8,750 bases of DNA from DASPKS01 sp035628035. Lineage in GTDB: Bacteria; Bacteroidota; Rhodothermia; Rhodothermales; Rubricoccaceae. Shown here piece after piece: positions 4,802 to 8,750 of this stretch (the stretch's first letter is position 1; each line of letters starts with the position of its first letter). Where the stretch lies: assembly GCA_035628035.1 (NCBI GenBank), contig DASPKS010000043.1:1-8750 (forward strand), written 5' to 3'. The position numbers and the translations under genes were made by a program. The notes below the pieces were generated by a model. It did not search any database. It was not told the origin of the DNA and was given only the letters and a program-made list of their open reading frames with translations.

Positions 4802-6638
4802 CAGAAAGCGGGGCGGCGTTCGGGTGATCCTCCACCGGGAGCGTGAACGCGAACAATCCGCCCGACGGGCGGGGCTCGGTCCAGATCCATCCGCCGTGCG
4901 CCTCCACGACGCGGCGCGAGATGGCGAGGCCGAGGCCGGCGCTGCCCGGCCGCGCCTCCTCGCCGTCGAGCTGGACGAACGGGTCGAAGATGCGGTGGGC
5001 ATCCTCGGCGGGCACGCCGGGGCCGGAGTCCTCCACCTCGACACGGACGTTGCCTTCCTCGACGCAGGCGCGGAGCGTCACGGTCCCACCGGGCGGCGTG
5101 TGGCGGATCGCGTTGCCGAGGAGGTTCGCGAGCACCCACCCCAGCCGCTCGGCGTCGCCGGCGACGGCCGGCAGGTCGGCCGGCACGTCGAGCGCGAGGC
5201 GGACGCCGTGCTGCTCGGCGGGGAGGCGGTGCGCCGTGCACGCAGCGCGGAGGACTTCCACGAGGTCCACCGCCGTGCGGCGGAGCGCGTCGGCGCCGGC
5301 TTCGAGGCGGGCCAGCTCGATGAGCCCGGCGACGAGCTTCTTTAGCCGTTCTTGGTCGGCCTTCGCCGTCTCGATGAGGTCGCGCTGCTGCGCGTCGAGG
5401 GGACCGACAGCCTCGCGGAGGAGGAGGTCGAGCGCCATCCCGAGCGAGGTCAGCGGCGAGCGGAGCTCGTGGCTGACGGCGGCGAAGAACTCGCCCTTGA
5501 TGCGGTCGAGCGTCTTGAACGGGGTGACGTCCTCGAGGAGGGTGACGGCGAGGGCCGGCCCGCCCTCGTGGCCGTTCACGTGCGTGCGGCGGGGGCGGTA
5601 GTAGCGCGGCGCGCCGAGCGAGGGCCACTCGATGAGCGGCGGCAGCGCGGCCTCCGCCGGGAGGGCATCGAGGCGGCGCGCGAGGTCGGGGGCGACCTCG
5701 GCGAGGGGGCGGTCGTCGTCCTCGTGGGTGCCTAGGAGGCGGCGCGCGGCGTCGTTGAGGAGGGCGACGCGGCCCTGCGCGTCGGTCACGATGACGGGGC
5801 TCGGCATGGCCTCCACGAGGCTCTCGCTCTTCCGCTTCTCCGCCATGAGCGCCTGCACGTTGAGCGCCTCGTACGCTTCGAGCCGCTCGGTCATCGCGTT
5901 GAAGGCGCGCCCGAGCTCGCCCACCTCGTCGTCGGTCGTCACCTCCACCTGCTCGCCGAGGTGGCCGCGCCGCACGCGGCCGACGGTCTGCGTGAGCCGG
6001 CGGAGCGGGCGCGTGACGCCGCGCGCGAAGCGGAGCCCAGCCAGCACGCTCACCGCCGCGAGCAGCGCCGCGGCGCCAACGACGAAGACGCCGGCCGTGA
6101 GCGAGGCCGTCTCGACGCGGGCGCGCGTGGCGAGCATGGCCGCCTGGTTTACGTCGAGGAGGCGGACATTGAGGGCGCGCACGCGGGCGGCGGCGGGGAG
6201 CACCTCGCGCTGCTCGATGGCGGCGGCGCGCGCGGGCTCGTGCGCGGCCTCGAAGAAGCGGTCGGCGGCGGCGGTGTAGGCCTGGTACGCCGTGCGGATG
6301 CTGTCGAGGAGGGCCGGCTCGGCGACGGGCTCCTCGGGGAGCGCTGCGCCCGCGACGGCCTCGCGGTACCACTGGTCGAACTGGGCGCGGCTGGCGAGGG
6401 CCTCCACGCGCGCGGAGTCGATCTCGCCCACCTGCGCGCGGGCGCGGGCGGCCTCCTGCCGCTCCAGCTCCTTCACCATGTTCTCGGCGGCGAGCACGCT
6501 CCGGTAGTTCTCTTCGAGGAGGCGCCCGACGGAGCCGCCGAGGTCGCGGAAGAGCCACGCGGAGAGCGCCCCGATGGCGACCGTCAGCGCCGTCAGGACG
6601 AGGTAGCTCAGGCCGATGCGGGTGGCGAGGCTGCGCAC
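4794..6638 (-). CDS. Membrane sensor histidine kinase (HAMP-PAS-HisKA-HATPase), KinB-like layout
   Basis: A 614-residue kinase that senses at the membrane and phosphorylates the adjacent response regulator. Order: membrane helix at about 9-31; a mostly helical, Ala/Glu/Arg-rich periplasmic sensor of about 150 residues; membrane helix at about 182-204; HAMP (205-258, with DDEVGELGRAFNAM); PAS (about 270-375, EAMPSPVIVTD); dimerisation/H-box FFAAVSHELRSPL with phospho-His390; and an ATP-binding domain with N-box LLGNAIRH (Asn509), G1 DSGPGVP (537-543), F-box IFDPFVQ (550-556) and G2 GSAGLGLAI (565-573). All catalytic motifs are intact. The start is GTG: an in-frame TAA lies 9 nt upstream (6650-6648), and the first internal Met (53) would remove the first membrane helix. 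It follows the beta-helix protein by 56 nt and overlaps the regulator by 8 nt. The ligand cannot be told from sequence. Confidence 0.95.
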   Translation of the reverse strand: MRSLATRIGLSYLVLTALTVAIGALSAWLFRDLGGSVGRLLEENYRSVLAAENMVKELERQEAARARAQVGEIDSARVEALASRAQFDQWYREAVAGAALPEEPVAEPALLDSIRTAYQAYTAAADRFFEAAHEPARAAAIEQREVLPAAARVRALNVRLLDVNQAAMLATRARVETASLTAGVFVVGAAALLAAVSVLAGLRFARGVTRPLRRLTQTVGRVRRGHLGEQVEVTTDDEVGELGRAFNAMTERLEAYEALNVQALMAEKRKSESLVEAMPSPVIVTDAQGRVALLNDAARRLLGTHEDDDRPLAEVAPDLARRLDALPAEAALPPLIEWPSLGAPRYYRPRRTHVNGHEGGPALAVTLLEDVTPFKTLDRIKGEFFAAVSHELRSPLTSLGMALDLLLREAVGPLDAQQRDLIETAKADQERLKKLVAGLIELARLEAGADALRRTAVDLVEVLRAACTAHRLPAEQHGVRLALDVPADLPAVAGDAERLGWVLANLLGNAIRHTPPGGTVTLRACVEEGNVRVEVEDSGPGVPAEDAHRIFDPFVQLDGEEARPGSAGLGLAISRRVVEAHGGWIWTEPRPSGGLFAFTLPVEDHPNAAPLSDG

Positions 6639-6694
6639 GCGGGGAGTTTACGGACGCGGCGAACCCGCCTCTCGAAATACGCGGGGTAGCCCCC
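6639..6694. other. Short intergenic gap before the kinase gene
   Basis: These 56 nt separate the beta-helix protein from the kinase. They contain a tiny GGGG-CTA-CCCC stem just after the stop codon, too small to be called a terminator. I see no recognisable promoter and no Shine-Dalgarno ahead of the GTG start. Co-transcription of the two genes is possible but unproven. Confidence 0.4.
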
Positions 6695-8620
6695 TCAGCG
6701 CACGACGGTGAGCGGACGGCTGACCGCCGCTCCTTCTCCTTGTGCGCGGACGAAGTACACGCCTGGCGGCAGCCCCGCGCGGTCCAGCGTGAAGCGGTGC
6801 GGGCCGGCCGCGAGTACGCCGTCGCGAAGCCACGCGACGCGACGCCCGCGCGCGTCGTACACGGCGACCTCCACGCGCGCCGCGCGGGCGAGCGTGAGCG
6901 TGACCGCAGCCGCGCCACGCGCGGGGTTCGGGGCGACCGCGAGGGTGATCGGCGAGGCCGGCGGCTCCGGCTCGTTGGCCACGTTGGCCTCGCCCTCGTA
7001 CGGGCCGAGGTCCACCTCCGACCCCTCCACCCTCGGGCCGTTGTTCAGATCAAGCGGGAGCGCTTCGAGCGTGTCCCCGTCGGCGTCGAGGTCCCACACG
7101 TCGGGCGGAAGCAGCGAGGCGAGGCCGAAGTCGAGGCCGGGGCTCCCCGCCATCAGGCGGAGGTCACCGTAGTCGTCGTCTTGAGTGCCCCACTGGCTGT
7201 CGGGACCAGGTGAGGGGTCGCGGACGAACAGCGGGTCGGCGTCGAGGACGGCCGTCCCGGGGTAGCTGCCGCGCACGATGGCCCGGTTCACGTCCACCGT
7301 CGCCCCCTGCTCCAGACGGATCTCGCCTGGACCGGCGGCGCCCCCGTCCCACAGGACCGCGTTGTGGAGGTCCGCCTCCCCAGAGAACCGCGCGAAGTAC
7401 GCGTGGCCCCACTGCGCGGCCACGTTCGCGGCGAACGTCGTGTTCACGATGACGGGGGCGATCCCGAACCCCCCGACGGCCCCGCCGAGCCCGGCGCGGT
7501 TCCCCACGAACGCGCCGTTCACGAAGAGCGGACGGGGGCTCTCAGGGCCGCCGATGTTGCCGGAGGCGAAGAAGGCCCCACCGATGCCGTTCGCGGCCGT
7601 GCGGTTGCCGAGGAAGGGGGTATTGATAAAGGTGGGCGCAGCCAGAGAGGCGTAGGCACCGGCCCCGACGGAAGCAGTGTTCTGAATGAACAAGCAGTTG
7701 ATGCAGGCGAGGTCGTCAGTGTCTTCGACGAAGAGACCCCCACCGGCGTTGCTCGTGTTCGCCGTGAAGGCGACACGGAGGAGGAGCGCCGGACCGCCGT
7801 CCACGTGAAGCCCCCCGCCGTCGTCGCCGGTTCCGCCCGTGTTCATTTCGAACACCACGTCAGTCAAGCGGACCTCGCTCCCAAAGCTGAGCATCCCCCC
7901 TCCGCGGAAGAAGGCGCGATTGCGGACGAACGAGACCCGCTCTAAGGTGGCTGCTCCTCCACCGGCGGGGAGGGCAACCAACAGGGCGCCGCCGTCCCCG
8001 GCCACGTTCCCCTCGAACACGCAGTCGGTGACGGTGACTGCACCTCCGCTCTCTACGTAGGCCCCACCCCCCGTGAAGGCGCCGTTGTACCGGAACGCGG
8101 AGTTCCGAACGGTCAGCCCGCCCGACCACACGACGAGCCCGCCGCCTCGCCGCTCTTCCTCGACGGGCCCATCGGCGAACCCATGACGGACGATGAGCCC
8201 GTCGAGAGCGGTCATCGCACCGTCCGTCCCGTCGGCAGAGACGACGTGGTAGGCGTTGTCGAGGCTGTCGCCGAGGGTGCCGATGTCGCCCGAGAGAACG
8301 GAAGCGTGCTCCGCCCAGTCACGCTCGTCCCTCGTCGTTTCGGTCCCGTCGAACCCCCCGTAGAGCGCGACGCCCGAGCGGAGCGCGAACGTCGCCGTCC
8401 GGTCGGTCCCCGTCGTCGGCTTGTACGTCCCCTCGGCGATCCACACCTCGTCGCCCGCCTGCACGACGGCGAGCGCGTCCTGCAAGTCTGTGAAGGCGTC
8501 GGTCCACGAGGTCCCCGTCTCCGCCCCAGTCGCGTCGGCGTCCACGTACCACACCGCCTGCGCGTGCGCAAGCGACCCGCCGCTAGAGGCGAGCACCGCT
8601 AGGAAGAGAAGCACGCGCAT
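6695..8620 (-). CDS. Secreted right-handed beta-helix repeat protein with T9SS type A sorting domain
   Basis: A predicted 641-residue exported protein. Residues 1-21 look like a signal peptide (MRVLLFLAVL, then cleavage near AHA/QA). A short region follows with YVDADATGAETGTSW and ALAVVQAGDEVWIAEGTY, typical of the entrance of extracellular pectate-lyase-like beta-helices. About eight to nine imperfect coils of the type (V/A)FxxNxAxxGGG follow at about 160-410. A region ending LRLMAGSPGLDFG and EVDLGPYEG (about 486-542) matches the choice-of-anchor Q pattern. The C-terminal domain (558-641; APNPARGAA, VYDARGRRV, LPPGVYFVRA) is a T9SS sorting domain, so it should cross the outer membrane by the Por system. 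I chose ATG 8620-8618 because it gives a proper signal peptide. An in-frame codon at 8665 lies inside the upstream terminator stem. Three cysteines (200, 306, 309) are seen; no catalytic site is evident. It could be an adhesin or glycan-binding surface protein; the substrate is unknown. Confidence 0.9.
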   Translation of the reverse strand: MRVLLFLAVLASSGGSLAHAQAVWYVDADATGAETGTSWTDAFTDLQDALAVVQAGDEVWIAEGTYKPTTGTDRTATFALRSGVALYGGFDGTETTRDERDWAEHASVLSGDIGTLGDSLDNAYHVVSADGTDGAMTALDGLIVRHGFADGPVEEERRGGGLVVWSGGLTVRNSAFRYNGAFTGGGAYVESGGAVTVTDCVFEGNVAGDGGALLVALPAGGGAATLERVSFVRNRAFFRGGGMLSFGSEVRLTDVVFEMNTGGTGDDGGGLHVDGGPALLLRVAFTANTSNAGGGLFVEDTDDLACINCLFIQNTASVGAGAYASLAAPTFINTPFLGNRTAANGIGGAFFASGNIGGPESPRPLFVNGAFVGNRAGLGGAVGGFGIAPVIVNTTFAANVAAQWGHAYFARFSGEADLHNAVLWDGGAAGPGEIRLEQGATVDVNRAIVRGSYPGTAVLDADPLFVRDPSPGPDSQWGTQDDDYGDLRLMAGSPGLDFGLASLLPPDVWDLDADGDTLEALPLDLNNGPRVEGSEVDLGPYEGEANVANEPEPPASPITLAVAPNPARGAAAVTLTLARAARVEVAVYDARGRRVAWLRDGVLAAGPHRFTLDRAGLPPGVYFVRAQGEGAAVSRPLTVVR

Positions 8621-8652
8621 GAGCAACAGCACCGGGAGCCCCGCCCCAAAGT

Positions 8653-8690
8653 AAAAAACCCCCACGCCGGATCGCTCCAGCGTGGGGGTT
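8653..8690 (-). terminator. Intrinsic terminator after the right-edge gene
   Basis: An 11-bp perfect stem (8657-8667 with 8680-8690, AACCCCCACGC and its complement) encloses a 12-nt loop that can itself pair for 3 bp (8669-8671 with 8676-8678). On the minus strand the stem runs directly into six Ts (8658-8653). It lies 26 nt after the stop codon of the partial gene and 33 nt before the beta-helix ATG, so it separates the two transcription units. Confidence 0.88.
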
Positions 8691-8715
8691 CGTGGTGGCT
8701 CGGTCGGCGCGCCGC

Positions 8716-8750
8716 TCAGCGCGCCAGCGTCACGGCCTGCGTGCGCGAGA
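8716..8750 (-). CDS. C-terminal end of a probable T9SS-sorted protein (partial)
   Basis: Only the last ten codons and a TGA stop (8718-8716) are inside the window; they read SRTQAVTLAR. This is the usual ending of T9SS type A sorting domains and resembles the VSRPLTVVR ending of the next gene. The intrinsic terminator that follows supports a real gene end here. The body of the protein lies beyond the right edge and cannot be described. Ten residues are little evidence, so the family call is tentative. Confidence 0.6.
   Translation of the reverse strand, partial: SRTQAVTLAR

Noticed and set aside
4801..6918. Long minus-strand frame overlapping the kinase (705 codons)
   Set aside because: Its product is almost only Arg, Ala, Pro and Gly and is out of frame with the kinase, which has all catalytic boxes.
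7300..8200. CRISPR-like or DNA-level tandem repeat in the beta-helix gene
   Set aside because: The periodicity is at protein level (Asn/Gly-Gly coils) with diverged DNA; there are no regular identical repeats and spacers.
8640..8660. Bacteroidota -7 box (TAnnTTTG) before the beta-helix gene
   Set aside because: The minus strand has TTACTTTG, one mismatch from the consensus, but no -33 TTG at the right distance, and its Ts belong to the terminator tail. Too weak to list.
1..8750. Insertion sequence, transposase, integrase, toxin-antitoxin or defence genes
   Set aside because: No reading frame shows their motifs, and no flanking inverted repeats with target duplications were seen.

Overview
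This 8.75 kb window is very GC-rich. Every gene I can support lies on the minus strand, so transcription runs from high to low coordinates. Three features point to a Rhodothermota-like bacterium (Salinibacter/Rubricoccus/Rubrivirga relatives) or another high-GC member of the Bacteroidota supergroup: T9SS (Por) C-terminal sorting domains, an ExbB-ExbD-ExbD-TonB gene order with a four-helix ExbB, and leaders with almost no Shine-Dalgarno sequence. The lineage is an inference from gene content; I could not run a taxonomic search.

Layout, in transcription order. (i) 8716-8750: last codons of a protein ending like a T9SS substrate, followed by a convincing intrinsic terminator (8653-8690). (ii) 8620-6695: secreted right-handed beta-helix repeat protein with signal peptide and T9SS type A sorting domain. 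(iii) 6638-4794 and 4801-3458: a membrane sensor histidine kinase (TM-helical sensor-TM-HAMP-PAS-HisKA-HATPase) overlapping by 8 nt an NtrC-type response regulator with an intact GAFTGA loop, so a probable sigma-54 activator. (iv) 3457-3162: a 296-nt intergenic region with two TTGCA-N3-TGCAR inverted repeats, a sigma-54-like -24/-12 element 60 nt before exbB, and a tRNA T-arm-like sequence. (v) 3161-392: exbB, exbD1, exbD2 and tonB, a complete TonB energising complex, ending at a GC-rich hairpin. (vi) 204-1: the start of a second TonB-type protein that runs off the left edge and is about 69% identical to tonB over 45 residues of its cytoplasmic N-terminus and membrane anchor.

How the parts may work together. 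ExbB/ExbD form the proton-driven motor and TonB carries its force to outer-membrane receptors. Two ExbD paralogues and two tandem TonB paralogues suggest a motor that can be assembled with alternative parts. The two-component system lies immediately upstream, and the intervening DNA has sites of the type an NtrC-family activator could use. The most interesting hypothesis is therefore that this kinase/regulator pair drives the TonB operon through sigma-54. The most novel protein feature is a conserved cytoplasmic block ahead of the TonB membrane anchor, present in both TonB copies and absent from classical short-N-terminus TonB.
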